This document shows, one piece after another, positions 1 through 9,115 of a stretch of 14,563 bases of DNA; position 1 is the first letter of the stretch, and the number at the start of each line of letters is the position of its first letter. The position numbers and the translations under genes are program-made. Origin of the DNA: Erythrobacteraceae bacterium CCH12-C2 (GTDB lineage: Bacteria; Pseudomonadota; Alphaproteobacteria; Sphingomonadales; Sphingomonadaceae); assembly GCA_001556995.1 (NCBI GenBank), contig LSKF01000029.1, forward strand, positions 1-14,563. The letters are read 5' to 3'. Under the pieces are notes generated by a model that worked only from the letters and a program-made list of their open reading frames with translations, searched no databases and was not told the DNA's origin.

Positions 1-162
1 ACGACCAGCCAGCGCAGCGCAGAAATACCCTTGCCAACGGAGAGCCGTCCACACAAGGGTCGGGTGCGCCTGTCTCTGCTCGGCGGCGATTTGTGCCGCG
101 ACCGGCGGGACAAGCGCCATCAAGGCAGCGGTTAGGGCAAGCGAACGCGTGGCAATCTTCAT
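1..162 (-). CDS. Secreted or periplasmic protein of unknown function, N-terminal part only
   Basis: This is an open frame of 54 codons that runs off the left edge, so only the N-terminus is visible. It starts at ATG 162-160, preceded on the minus strand by GGCGGAGG about eight bases upstream, a strong ribosome binding site. The first 23 or so residues form a classic Sec signal peptide: a basic start (MKIATR), a hydrophobic core (SLALTAALMALVP) and a signal peptidase I type site at PVAAQ. The visible mature part (about 30 residues, with QGYFC near the edge) matches no family that I recognise. It lies downstream of ftsH on the same strand but beyond a strong terminator, so it probably has its own promoter in the 163-222 gap. 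That gap carries a pair of direct repeats. The gene start is well supported; the function is unknown. Confidence 0.6.
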   Translation of the reverse strand, partial: MKIATRSLALTAALMALVPPVAAQIAAEQRQAHPTLVWTALRWQGYFCAALAGR

Positions 163-196
163 TGACGACCTCCGCCCGGCTTGATCGAAGAACAAT

Positions 197-213
197 GCTG
201 AACGGCCGCTGAA
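197..213 (-). repeat. Direct repeat TTCAGC-N5-TTCAGC upstream of the secreted-protein gene
   Basis: On the minus strand two exact copies of TTCAGC (213-208 and 202-197) are separated by five bases, a period of 11 bases or about one helical turn. The second copy ends 35 bases before the ATG at 162. Direct half-sites with this spacing are the usual geometry for response regulators of the OmpR family, so this may be an activator or repressor site. The regulator itself is not identifiable from this window. Confidence 0.35.
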
Positions 214-222
214 AACAAACAC

Positions 223-255
223 AAAAAAGGGTGCTCGGATCACTCCGAGCACCCT
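223..255 (-). terminator. Rho-independent terminator of ftsH
   Basis: A perfect 12-base-pair stem (228-239 pairing with 244-255, AGGGTGCTCGGA and its complement) encloses a four-base loop. On the minus strand it is followed directly by a run of T (bases 228-223 read T on that strand). It begins 24 bases beyond the ftsH stop codon. The T-run is on the minus-strand side only, so it terminates ftsH transcription and separates it from the secreted-protein gene beyond. Confidence 0.92.
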
Positions 256-278
256 CTTGATGTTCTATTTGCCTTGGG

Positions 279-2240
<1,962 letters not shown>

Positions 2241-2267
2241 GGCACGGGATTCCTTTCCTACCCCAGC

Positions 2268-2295
2268 AATGTAGGACGTAGCGAATGAATGGCAA
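2268..2295 (-). promoter_or_regulatory. Possible sigma-70-type promoter of ftsH
   Basis: On the minus strand TTGCCA (2295-2290) and TACATT (2273-2268) are 16 bases apart in the 107-base gap between the tetR stop and the ftsH start. They match five of six bases of the -35 consensus and four of six of the -10 consensus. No clear terminator for the upstream tetR gene lies in this gap, so read-through from tetR into ftsH cannot be excluded. Confidence 0.35.
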
Positions 2296-2347
2296 GATAA
2301 TGCGCGGCTTTCGCTTCGGTGCTAATTTTCGAACACGGTGATGCGAA

Positions 2348-3022
2348 TTATCGATCCGATTGCGCGGAATTGGGTGCGCCATAGGCGGCGAGGAACACAT
2401 CGACCGCGCCCGCAATCCGCTGGAGGCTGCGCTCCGGGCTGACCTCAGCACCAAAGCGGCGCTCAAGATCGCCCATGCCCTTGCACATCGACACGAATTG
2501 TTCGGCGGCCAGCAAGGGATCGGCGATCGTCAGGTCGCCCACCGCGACCGCACGGGCGAGCCAAGCGGCGAAGGCTTGCTTCATGCGCCACGGCCCGGCT
2601 TCGAGGAAGGCGGCGCCGATGGCAGGATCAGCTTCGGTTTCGGCGGCGATACGGCGTTCGAACTGCATCATTTCCGGGCGGAACAGGAATGCGAAGATCG
2701 CCTCGCCGATCGTGGTCAGGCGTTCGCGGATCGTGCCCTGCGGCATGGCCTCGATCGAGAAATGCCCGCGCATCTTCTCGCACTCAGCCTCGACCGCCGC
2801 GGTGAACAGCGCGCGCTTGTCGCCGAACTGGTTGTAGATCGTGACCTTGGAGACGCCCGCATCGGCTGCGACCTGCTCGATCGCGGTGGCGGCATAACCG
2901 TGATGGAAGAAATGATGCGCCGCAGTCTCGACAATCGCAGCGCGCTTGGCCGCATCCAGCGGCCGCCCGGCCTTGCGGGGGAGCGGAATTTTTTCGGCGG
3001 TAGATGAACCGCAGGTTGACAA
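2348..3022 (-). CDS. TetR/AcrR-family repressor of the divergent efflux operon
   Basis: A 224-residue regulator with an N-terminal TetR DNA-binding domain. An Arg/Lys-rich lead (RKAGRP, 16-21) is followed by helices with AAHHFFHHGYAATAIEQVAA and the recognition region DAGVSKVTIYNQFGDK (about 54-69), typical of the family. The C-terminal half (about 85-215) is helical and should form the ligand pocket and dimer interface. It resembles the AefR-like C-terminal class, an identification by eye. The frame upstream is closed by a stop at 3040-3038 and there is no ATG or GTG before the DNA-binding domain. TTG at 3022 is therefore the only credible start, with GGAG at 3035-3032 as a possible ribosome binding site inside the operator. 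It is divergent from the pump operon, and the shared gap holds two palindromic operators. Repression of both genes is inferred. The inducer is unknown. Confidence 0.93.
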   Translation of the reverse strand: MSTCGSSTAEKIPLPRKAGRPLDAAKRAAIVETAAHHFFHHGYAATAIEQVAADAGVSKVTIYNQFGDKRALFTAAVEAECEKMRGHFSIEAMPQGTIRERLTTIGEAIFAFLFRPEMMQFERRIAAETEADPAIGAAFLEAGPWRMKQAFAAWLARAVAVGDLTIADPLLAAEQFVSMCKGMGDLERRFGAEVSPERSLQRIAGAVDVFLAAYGAPNSAQSDR

Positions 3023-3045
3023 AGTGAACGGCTCCGTTCAATTAA
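3016..3045 (+). promoter_or_regulatory. Probable promoter of the efflux operon
   Basis: A perfect -35 hexamer TTGACA (3016-3021) is followed after 18 bases by a poor -10 match AATTAA (3040-3045); neighbouring registers are equally weak. Operator copy 1 (3025-3040) fills the spacer between the two elements, and copy 2 would cover the transcription start. Repressor binding here would block polymerase directly. Confidence 0.45.
3025..3040. promoter_or_regulatory. TetR-type operator, copy 1 (perfect palindrome)
   Basis: TGAACGG-CT-CCGTTCA is a perfect inverted repeat with seven-base arms and a two-base centre. Its position between tetR and the pump operon, inside the spacer of the forward promoter and over the tetR ribosome binding site, is what an autoregulated local repressor would use. 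Confidence 0.75.
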
Positions 3046-3070
3046 ACGCGACCGTTCAGTAATGAACCAA
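3041..3070 (-). promoter_or_regulatory. Possible promoter of tetR
   Basis: On the minus strand TTTAAT (3046-3041) matches five of six bases of the -10 consensus, and TTGGTT (3070-3065) lies 18 bases upstream as a weak -35. The expected start near 3034 would leave only about 12 bases before the TTG start codon. Operator copy 2 would occupy the spacer of this promoter. Confidence 0.35.
3043..3058. promoter_or_regulatory. TetR-type operator, copy 2 (imperfect palindrome)
   Basis: TAAACGC-GA-CCGTTCA matches operator copy 1 at 12 of 16 positions and is centred 18 bases from it. One arm (CCGTTCA) is exact; the other (TAAACGC) is degenerate. A further TGAAC half-site occurs at 3063-3067. The tandem arrangement suggests two repressor dimers on the shared promoter region. 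Confidence 0.6.
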
Positions 3071-3093
3071 CTGCCTCTCTCACGCAACCCTCC

Positions 3094-4254
3094 TTGCGTA
3101 TTAAGGTTTCGCCGCTCGTGCTTTGGATCGCCATCAGGATGCTGACCGGGGACGCCCAGAAGTTCTATGGGCTGTTGTTCGGTATCGGCTTTTCGACCCT
3201 GCTCATCACCCAGCAAATGACGATCTTCGTCAATCTGGTCGAGCGCGGGGCGAGCGGGGTCTATAACGCGCCCGAGGCACAGGTCTGGGTGATGGACCCG
3301 GTCAGCCGCACCACCGATGTCCAATATGCCATGCCGTCGACCGCGCTTGACCGGGTGCGCTCGGTCGAGGGGGTGGAGTGGGCGGTGCCGCATCTGCGGG
3401 CGCAGGCCAATGTCCGCTCTAAGGACGGCGACCTTGAAGGCGTGGCAGTGATCGGGGTCGATGACGCGACCCTGATCGGACTGCCCGAACGCATGGCCGA
3501 AGGCGACAAGTCGGTGCTGTTCGCGCCTGATAGCGTGGTCATCGACGACACCGGGTCGCTGCGTCTGTTCGCCCCCGGCCAGAGCCCGATCGGCGAACGG
3601 CTCGAACTCAATGATCAGCGCGCGGTGATCCGGGGGATTGCGGATTCGATCCCCAGCTTCACCAGCACCGTCGTGCTCTACACCCGCTATTCGAGCGCAT
3701 TGAACTTCGTCCCCGGCACTCGCAACCGGCTGTCGTTCGTACTGGTCGGCGTGAGCGAGGGCGAAACCCCCGAAGGCGTCGCGGCGCGGATCGAGGCAGA
3801 AACCGGGCTCAAGGCCGAAACCCGCGAGGAATTCTCGCGCGCCGGGGTCAATTTCATCATCGAGAACACTGGCATCCCGACCAATTTCGGCATCACCGTG
3901 TTTCTCGGCTTTGTGGTCGGGATCGCGATTGTGGGCCTGACCTTCAGCTTGTTTCTGCGCGACAACATCAAGCAGTTCGGTGCCTTGAAGGCGATCGGCG
4001 TGACCAATGGCAAGATCGTGCAGATGGTCGCGGTGCAAGCGGGGCTTGTCGGCATGATCGGCTATGCGCTCGGCGTGGCTGGCACGGTTGCCTTCATCAG
4101 GGGGTTCAGCGCCAATCCCTTCTTCAAGGGCTTCTACATCCCCTGGCAAATCCCGCTCATCAGCCTTGCGGCGGTGGTGGTGATTCTTGCCATTACCGGC
4201 CTCATCGCCATCCGCAGCGTGCTGCGCACTGAACCGGCGTCGGTGTTCCGGTGA
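3094..4254 (+). CDS. ABC efflux permease, FtsX/MacB (DevC-like) type
   Basis: A 386-residue inner-membrane permease, first gene of the four-gene pump operon. The topology is that of the MacB/FtsX superfamily: one membrane helix near the N-terminus (about 24-45), a large periplasmic domain (about 50-260), then three C-terminal helices (about 266-288, 309-331 and 351-375). Between the second and third helices, RDNIKQFGALKAIGVTNGK (289-307) is the cytoplasmic coupling segment that contacts the ATPase. It lacks a fused ATPase, unlike MacB; that subunit is the next gene. The start is uncertain. TTG 3094 is the most upstream in-frame choice but has no ribosome binding site. GTG 3118, with TAAGG about ten bases before it, or ATG 3139, fit nearly as well and keep the first helix. 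The stop overlaps the ATPase start by four bases (GTGA). The exported substrate cannot be read from the sequence. Confidence 0.9.
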   Translation: MRIKVSPLVLWIAIRMLTGDAQKFYGLLFGIGFSTLLITQQMTIFVNLVERGASGVYNAPEAQVWVMDPVSRTTDVQYAMPSTALDRVRSVEGVEWAVPHLRAQANVRSKDGDLEGVAVIGVDDATLIGLPERMAEGDKSVLFAPDSVVIDDTGSLRLFAPGQSPIGERLELNDQRAVIRGIADSIPSFTSTVVLYTRYSSALNFVPGTRNRLSFVLVGVSEGETPEGVAARIEAETGLKAETREEFSRAGVNFIIENTGIPTNFGITVFLGFVVGIAIVGLTFSLFLRDNIKQFGALKAIGVTNGKIVQMVAVQAGLVGMIGYALGVAGTVAFIRGFSANPFFKGFYIPWQIPLISLAAVVVILAITGLIAIRSVLRTEPASVFR

Positions 4255-5000
4255 GCGAGGGCAGCATCATGGACACACGCACCATCGGCGGCTGCGACCC
4301 CGAAGCGGCGATCTGCGCGCGCGGGATCGCGCGTGATTTCGAAGCTGGGCAGACCACCATTCGCGTGCTGCACGGGATCGATGCCGACATCCGTTCGGGC
4401 GAGCTCACCTACGTTGTGGGCGAGAGCGGATCGGGCAAAACCACGCTGATCTCGATCATGTGCGGCATCCTTTACCCGACAGAGGGCGAGGTGAAGGTGT
4501 TCGGCACCGACATCTATAAGCTGACCGATACCCAGCTGGTGAAGTTCCGGCTGCAGAACATCGGCTTCATCTTCCAGCAGTATAACCTTATCCCCTCGAT
4601 CGACGCCGCGTCCAACGCCGCCGTGCCGCTGATCGCGCAGGGCGTGCCGCGTGAGGAAGCGCGCGAGCGGGCCAAGGTGCTGCTCGACAAGCTCAACATC
4701 GGCAACCAGGCCGACAAATTGCCGCGCCAGCTTTCGGGCGGGCAGCAGCAGCGCGTCGCCATCGCCCGCGCGCTGGTGCACGAGCCGCGCCTTGTGGTGT
4801 GCGATGAACCAACCGCCGCGCTCGATGCGCGTTCGGGCCGCCGGGTGATGGACCTGCTGCGCGAAGTCGCGGTCGCGCCGGACCGGGCCTGCATCATCGT
4901 CACCCACGATAACCGCATCTTCGACCTCGCCGACCGGATCATCGTGCTCGAAGACGGGCGCATCACCCATGACGGCAAGGAAATGCCCGATGATCACTAA
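4251..5000 (+). CDS. ABC transporter ATP-binding protein (MacB/LolD family) of the efflux pump
   Basis: A 249-residue ATPase that drives the preceding permease. All nucleotide-binding elements are present: Walker A GESGSGKTT (57-65), Q-loop in FQQYN (108-112), signature LSGGQQQR (161-168), Walker B LVVCDEP (181-187), D-loop ALDARSG and switch histidine H219 in IVTHD. The LSGGQQQRVAIARAL block and FQQYNLIPS are typical of the MacB/LolD/FtsE-like subfamily. That agrees with an FtsX-type partner and argues against a drug exporter with fused membrane domains. The start GTG 4251 overlaps the permease stop by four bases, implying coupled translation; ATG 4269 is an alternative start and would remove six residues. 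The first 20 or so residues, before the ATPase fold begins, are poorly conserved in type. Confidence 0.95.
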   Translation: MSEGSIMDTRTIGGCDPEAAICARGIARDFEAGQTTIRVLHGIDADIRSGELTYVVGESGSGKTTLISIMCGILYPTEGEVKVFGTDIYKLTDTQLVKFRLQNIGFIFQQYNLIPSIDAASNAAVPLIAQGVPREEARERAKVLLDKLNIGNQADKLPRQLSGGQQQRVAIARALVHEPRLVVCDEPTAALDARSGRRVMDLLREVAVAPDRACIIVTHDNRIFDLADRIIVLEDGRITHDGKEMPDDH

Positions 5001-5033
5001 CTCCTCTCTCCTCTCCAACCTGCCGAGGATATC

Positions 5034-6032
5034 ATGCTTCGCAATGTGAGCTTTAGCCGCCAGATCCTGCCGATCGCCGCGCTGATCGGCGTCGCCATTG
5101 CGGCATACTTGATTGTGGTCGGCTTGCCCGACCGCTCGCTCTCCGAACCCGCCGAGCAGCCGCCCAAGGCTGTCGGCGACCTCGCCAACGCACCGCGCGT
5201 GGCGGGCGCCGGCGTGGTTGAGCCTGCGAGCGAGGTTATCGATATCGGTGCGGCGCTTTCGGGCCTCGTCACCGACGTGCGAGTGCGCCCTGGCGACCGG
5301 GTCGGCCAGGGTGCCATCCTCTTCACCGTCGATGCCCGCGCCGCACGCGCGCAGCTTAATCAGTCTGAGGCCGCTATCGGCGAAGCTCGCGCCGCCATTG
5401 CGGAGGCGAGCGCCGCGCAGAAGACCGCGCGCCAGCAGCTTGATCTCTACCGCAGCCTTTCCGATCCCGCCGCCGTAAGCCGTGCCGAGGTGATCCGCGC
5501 GGAGGGCGAGGAAGCCGCTGCGACCAGCCGCTTGGGGCTCGCCCGCGCCCGGCTCGCCGCCGCGCAGGCTGCTGCCGCGGCCGCGCGCACCGAGATCGAC
5601 CGCCTGACCGTGCGCGCGCCGATTGCGGGGGAGATCCTCGCGGTCAACATCCGCCCGGGCGAATTCGTCTCGACCCAGGGCGGCGGCAACAGCTCGCCCT
5701 TCATCCAGATGGGCCAGACCACGCCGCTGCATGTCCGCGTCGATATCGACGAGAACGAAGTGGCCCGTGTGGCGCTGGGCAAGCCTGCCGTCATCTCCCC
5801 GCGCGGGGCCGCCGAACTGCACGTCAACGCGACCTTCGTGCGCGCAGAACCGCAGGTGGTGCCCAAGCGCTCGCTGACCAATTCCGCCGCCGAGCGGGTC
5901 GATGTGCGAGTGCTTCAGCTGATCTATGAACTGCCCGCCAGCGATGCCTTCCGGGTCGGTCAGCAGATCGACGCCTTCATCCCGGCTAAGCCCGCAGCCA
6001 AAGCCGCGCCTGCGCCGAAGAAGGGGAGCTGA
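5034..6032 (+). CDS. HlyD/DevB-type periplasmic membrane fusion protein
   Basis: A 332-residue adaptor that links the inner-membrane ABC complex to the outer-membrane channel. An uncleaved N-terminal membrane anchor (about 10-30) is followed by the first half of a split biotinyl/lipoyl-like domain (about 60-104, including SGLVTDVRVRPGDRV). An Ala-rich coiled-coil hairpin spans about 105-190. The second lipoyl half (RAPIAGEILAVNIRPGEFV, about 194-212) and beta-barrel segments to about 310 come next. The tail is Ala/Pro/Lys-rich. The start ATG 5034 follows GCCGAGGATATC, giving a GAGG ribosome binding site. The gap to the ATPase gene is 33 bases and to the next gene four, so all are co-transcribed. 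The layout permease-ATPase-adaptor resembles DevBCA-like exporters. That comparison is by architecture only. Confidence 0.93.
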   Translation: MLRNVSFSRQILPIAALIGVAIAAYLIVVGLPDRSLSEPAEQPPKAVGDLANAPRVAGAGVVEPASEVIDIGAALSGLVTDVRVRPGDRVGQGAILFTVDARAARAQLNQSEAAIGEARAAIAEASAAQKTARQQLDLYRSLSDPAAVSRAEVIRAEGEEAAATSRLGLARARLAAAQAAAAAARTEIDRLTVRAPIAGEILAVNIRPGEFVSTQGGGNSSPFIQMGQTTPLHVRVDIDENEVARVALGKPAVISPRGAAELHVNATFVRAEPQVVPKRSLTNSAAERVDVRVLQLIYELPASDAFRVGQQIDAFIPAKPAAKAAPAPKKGS

Positions 6033-6036
6033 GCTG

Positions 6037-7467
6037 ATGCGCGCCCGCGCTATTGCCCCGCTGCTGCTGCCGCTGACGCTGGCGGCGTGCATGGCGAACC
6101 CCGCGCCCGAAATCGCCACCCCGACCCCGGCAATGCCGCAGGCGTTCTTCTACACGCCTGATGGGGCGGCGCAGTCCGGCCTTGCCGCGCTGATGCCCGC
6201 GAATGACCCGGCCTACCGCAAGCTCAGTACCGCCGCGCTGGCCGAAGCGCCGAGCCTTGCCGAAGCCGCTGCGCGCATCGATGCCGCCCGAGCAGGCGCG
6301 CGCCGCGCGGGGGCCAATCGCTTGCCCAACGTCGTCGCTGACGGCAACGTGCGTCAGAACCGCATCAACACCGCGCAGTTCGGGCAGGCGGGCCAGCAAG
6401 GCTTCGTCCCCGCCGAGCAGACCTTTTACGGTGCGAACATCACCGCGACCTGGGACCCGGATATCTTCGGCCAATTGAAGGCGCAGGAGCGTGCTGCGAT
6501 CGCCCGGATCGATGCCGCCAGCGCGCAGGCGCAAGGCGTGCGGCTAGCGCTGCTCTCGGAGATTGCTGCGAGCGTCACCGACTGGCGCGTGCTCGACGCG
6601 CGCGCCGCGGCGATCACTGATGATGCCCGCGCCGCGCAGCAGTTGGCAGCGCTGGCCAAGGTGCGCGAAGACGCCGGAATCGCCCCCGGTTTCGACCGGG
6701 TGCGGGCCGAGGCGACCGCGAGCTCATCTGAGGTGCGGCTCGCCGCGCTGGAGAGTGAGCGTGCCCGGATCGTCGGAAGGCTGGTGACCTTGACCGGTCA
6801 GGATGCTGCCACCGTGCGCTCTGCGCTGGCCAGTGCAGCCCCGGCGCTGGCCCCGGTGGCGGCGCCTGCCGCGCTACCCTCTGACCTGCTTGCCAACCGC
6901 CCCGATGTCGCAGCGGCCGCCGCCAATCTTGCGGCAAGCGACGCTGACCTAGCTGCCGCCGCGCGTGCGCGGTTCCCTCGCATCACGCTGTCAGGGGTGA
7001 TCGGTCTCTTGGCGTTCGACCCGGAGGATTTCTTTGACACTGATTCCCTTGTCGGCACGCTGACGGGGGCCATCGCCGGGCCGCTGCTTGATTTCGGACG
7101 CGTCGGCGCGGGGATTGATGCCGCCGCTGCCGACAAGCGCGCCGCCTTCGCCGCCTATCGCGGGGCGGTGTTTCAGGCGCTGGGGGATGCCGAGGCTGCC
7201 TACGGACTGGTCACTGCCGCCGATGCCGAGGCAGGGGCCGCGGTTACTGAGCGCGATCAGCTCGGCCGTGCCGCTGCCATCGCCGAAACCCGCTACCGCG
7301 CGGGGCTGGCAAGTTTCCTCGAAGTGCTCGAAGCCCGCCGCGCCGCTGACGCCAGCGGCGAGCGCGCCGCCGCCGCGCTGGGCCGTGCCGCGCGCGCGCG
7401 GATCGTGCTGTGGCAGGCGCTGGGCGGCGAGGTCAGGGCGTCAGGCGCGGCGCTGGATCAAAGCTGA
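6037..7467 (+). CDS. NodT-type outer-membrane efflux lipoprotein (TolC-like)
   Basis: A 476-residue outer-membrane factor that completes the tripartite pump. The chosen start is ATG 6037, with GGGGAG upstream and four bases after the adaptor stop. From here the protein has a lipoprotein signal ([17 protein letters not shown]), with lipobox LAAC placing the lipidated cysteine at residue 18. The frame stays open further upstream to 5926, but that extension would bury the signal. Two OEP repeats follow. Recognisable pieces are [11 protein letters not shown] in the first, and [19 protein letters not shown] with [12 protein letters not shown] in the second. [14 protein letters not shown] and FLEVLEARR match the conserved places of NodT/OprM proteins. 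Its last 27 bases overlap the last 27 bases of the convergent MaoC gene. The C-terminal region is very Ala-rich, in line with the local GC bias. Confidence 0.94.
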   Translation: MRARAIAPLLLPLTLAACMANPAPEIATPTPAMPQAFFYTPDGAAQSGLAALMPANDPAYRKLSTAALAEAPSLAEAAARIDAARAGARRAGANRLPNVVADGNVRQNRINTAQFGQAGQQGFVPAEQTFYGANITATWDPDIFGQLKAQERAAIARIDAASAQAQGVRLALLSEIAASVTDWRVLDARAAAITDDARAAQQLAALAKVREDAGIAPGFDRVRAEATASSSEVRLAALESERARIVGRLVTLTGQDAATVRSALASAAPALAPVAAPAALPSDLLANRPDVAAAAANLAASDADLAAAARARFPRITLSGVIGLLAFDPEDFFDTDSLVGTLTGAIAGPLLDFGRVGAGIDAAAADKRAAFAAYRGAVFQALGDAEAAYGLVTAADAEAGAAVTERDQLGRAAAIAETRYRAGLASFLEVLEARRAADASGERAAAALGRAARARIVLWQALGGEVRASGAALDQS

Positions 7468-7890
7468 CCGCTCACACCGGCACACCATCTCATCGCGTTG
7501 GTTCCACATTTCGTGGACCCAGGTGACGATCCCGGCGTCGGGGCGCGATTTGCTCTCCCGCAGCTCTTTGACCTCGCTCATCGCGCGCAGGGTATCGCCG
7601 ATGAACACTGGCTTGGGCGTCACCACCTTGTCGAAGCCGAGGTTGGCGACCAGCGTCCCCAGCGTCGTCTCCCCCACCGACAGGCCGACCAGCAGGCTGA
7701 AGGTGAAGGTCGAATTGACGAGGATCTGCCCGAACCCGCTCGCCTTGGCCGCTTCGACATCAAGATGCAGCGGCTGGGGGTTGTGCGTCATGGTCGAGAA
7801 CAGCAGGTTGTCCGTCTCGGTCACGGTGCGGTGGATCGGGTGTTCGATGCGCTCGCCGACGTGCCATTCCTCGAAGAACTTGCCTGCCAT
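7441..7890 (-). CDS. MaoC-family hot-dog dehydratase/hydratase
   Basis: A 149-residue single hot-dog-fold protein of MaoC type, the usual length for the family. Members hydrate or dehydrate acyl-CoA thioesters. In (R)-specific hydratases the active site reads D-x-N-P-x-H. Here the corresponding stretch is NPQPLH (37-42), so the His (H42) is kept but the catalytic Asp is Asn37. I recall similar variants among mesaconyl-CoA/beta-methylmalyl-CoA type MaoC proteins, but this was not checked. FVGELS-like packing is seen in [20 protein letters not shown] (96-115), the usual central strand region. The start ATG overlaps the stop of the racemase gene by one base (TGATG), so the two are translated together and probably act on the same branched acyl-CoA. 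It ends tail-to-tail with the outer-membrane factor gene with a 27-base overlap. Confidence 0.88.
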   Translation of the reverse strand: MAGKFFEEWHVGERIEHPIHRTVTETDNLLFSTMTHNPQPLHLDVEAAKASGFGQILVNSTFTFSLLVGLSVGETTLGTLVANLGFDKVVTPKPVFIGDTLRAMSEVKELRESKSRPDAGIVTWVHEMWNQRDEMVCRCERSALIQRRA

Positions 7891-8972
7891 CAGCCTTGGC
7901 TCCCCCAGCGCGCGACCACATCCGCGCCATCATCCACGCTGGAGCGTACCGCGCCCGGCGTGCGGCTGAAGCGCGGGGCGGGGGCGGTGTGCCAGATGCC
8001 GTCGTGCTCCACATAAGCCCCGCGCGCGGCCATGTGCGGGTGGTCCCGCGCCTCCTCGATCCCGAGCACCGGGGCGAAACAGGCGTCGGTGCCTTCGAGC
8101 AGGGCGCACCATTCGGCTTGCGTCTTGGTGAGGAACAGCGCTGCCAGCTTTTCGGCGTAGTCGTCCCAATTGGCCGGGTTCATCTGGCCCTGCGCCAATT
8201 CCTCAGGCGCGCCGGTTCGGGCCAGCAGTTCGGCGTAGAACTGCGGTTCGATTGCGCCGAGGCTGATCTCCTTGCCATCCGCGCAGGTGAAGCAGCGGTA
8301 GAAATGCGCCGCACCGCCCAGCATCCCCTTGCCGCGCTCGGTCGACAGGTGCGGGACTTGGCGCACGCCAAAGAAGAAGCTCATCAGACTGGTCGCGCCG
8401 TCGACAATCGCGGCGTCGACCACTTGCCCGCGGCCGGAACGCTCGCGTTCATAGAGCGCGGCCATGATCCCGAAGGCGCAATACATCGACCCGCCGCCGA
8501 AATCGCCGACGAGATTTTGCGGCGGGGTGGCCGGCTCCCCCGGCTTGCCCACGGCGGCGAGCGCGCCGGTGATCGCGATGTAATTGATGTCGTGTCCAGC
8601 GGCCTGGGCGAGCGGGCCATCCTGCCCCCAGCCGGTCATCCGGGCATAAACGAGACGCGGGTTGGCTTCGAGCAGCGCCTCTGGCCCCAGCCCCAGCCGC
8701 TCCATCACGCCGGGGCGAAAGCCCTCGATCAGCACATCAGCCTTCGCGGCCGCAGCGAGCACCGCGGCGCGGCCATCCTCGCTCTTCAGGTCGACCGCCA
8801 GCCGGTGCCGTGCGCGTTCCACCACCGGGTTGCTTGGGTTTGCCCCCGGCCGGTCGATCCGCACCACTTCTGCGCCCAGATCGGCGAGCAGCATCGCCAC
8901 ATGCGGCCCCGGCCCGATCCCGCTGAATTCGAGCACCCTAAGACCGACAAGCGGCCCTGACAGCTGGTTCAT
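7890..8972 (-). CDS. Alpha-methylacyl-CoA racemase (CoA-transferase family III)
   Basis: A 360-residue enzyme of the CaiB/BaiF fold, resembling alpha-methylacyl-CoA racemases along its whole length rather than CoA transferases. Racemases interconvert (R)- and (S)-2-methylacyl-CoA so that branched acids can enter beta-oxidation. Key residues known from the mycobacterial enzyme are present in context: His127 in AGHDINY, Asp157 in NLVGDFGGG and Glu242 in [28 protein letters not shown] (17-36), [14 protein letters not shown] and [11 protein letters not shown] are further family marks. The start ATG 8972 is preceded by GAGAGAGGA. The frame is open to 9074, but the 34 extra residues are Arg-rich and unlike the family. 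It lies head-to-head with cysD across a 143-base gap and shares a one-base overlap with the downstream MaoC gene. Confidence 0.93.
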   Translation of the reverse strand: MNQLSGPLVGLRVLEFSGIGPGPHVAMLLADLGAEVVRIDRPGANPSNPVVERARHRLAVDLKSEDGRAAVLAAAAKADVLIEGFRPGVMERLGLGPEALLEANPRLVYARMTGWGQDGPLAQAAGHDINYIAITGALAAVGKPGEPATPPQNLVGDFGGGSMYCAFGIMAALYERERSGRGQVVDAAIVDGATSLMSFFFGVRQVPHLSTERGKGMLGGAAHFYRCFTCADGKEISLGAIEPQFYAELLARTGAPEELAQGQMNPANWDDYAEKLAALFLTKTQAEWCALLEGTDACFAPVLGIEEARDHPHMAARGAYVEHDGIWHTAPAPRFSRTPGAVRSSVDDGADVVARWGSQG

Positions 8973-9115
8973 TCCTCTCTCCCTTTGCCCCCGCCTTAAG
9001 CGCTCCGCGCGATCAAGAGCAAGCGTCTGCATCGCCCGCAGCCCCCAAGGCGGGCCATGGCGACGCAAAGGCAAACTTGCTTGTGACGGGACCCGCAGCC
9101 ATTACTTGGGCGGTC

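Noticed and set aside
2716..4149. A 477-codon minus-strand frame spanning tetR and the permease
   Set aside because: It runs through the divergent promoter and operators and covers two recognised genes in another frame; its composition is non-protein-like.
5926..6036. Upstream extension of the outer-membrane factor to 5926
   Set aside because: It overlaps the adaptor gene and would bury the lipoprotein signal that begins perfectly at ATG 6037.
4134..6119. A 661-codon open frame on the minus strand opposite the ATPase and adaptor genes
   Set aside because: Antisense shadow of two well-supported genes with the same low-complexity composition as other antisense frames here.
8973..9074. N-terminal extension of the racemase to 9074
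   Set aside because: The extra 34 residues are Arg-rich and unlike the family, while ATG 8972 has a good ribosome binding site and the family N-terminus.
9076..9115. A promoter for cysD (TTGCTT, 17 bases, CATTAC)
   Set aside because: Both hexamers are poor matches and would leave an almost leaderless transcript; not distinguishable from chance in GC-rich DNA.
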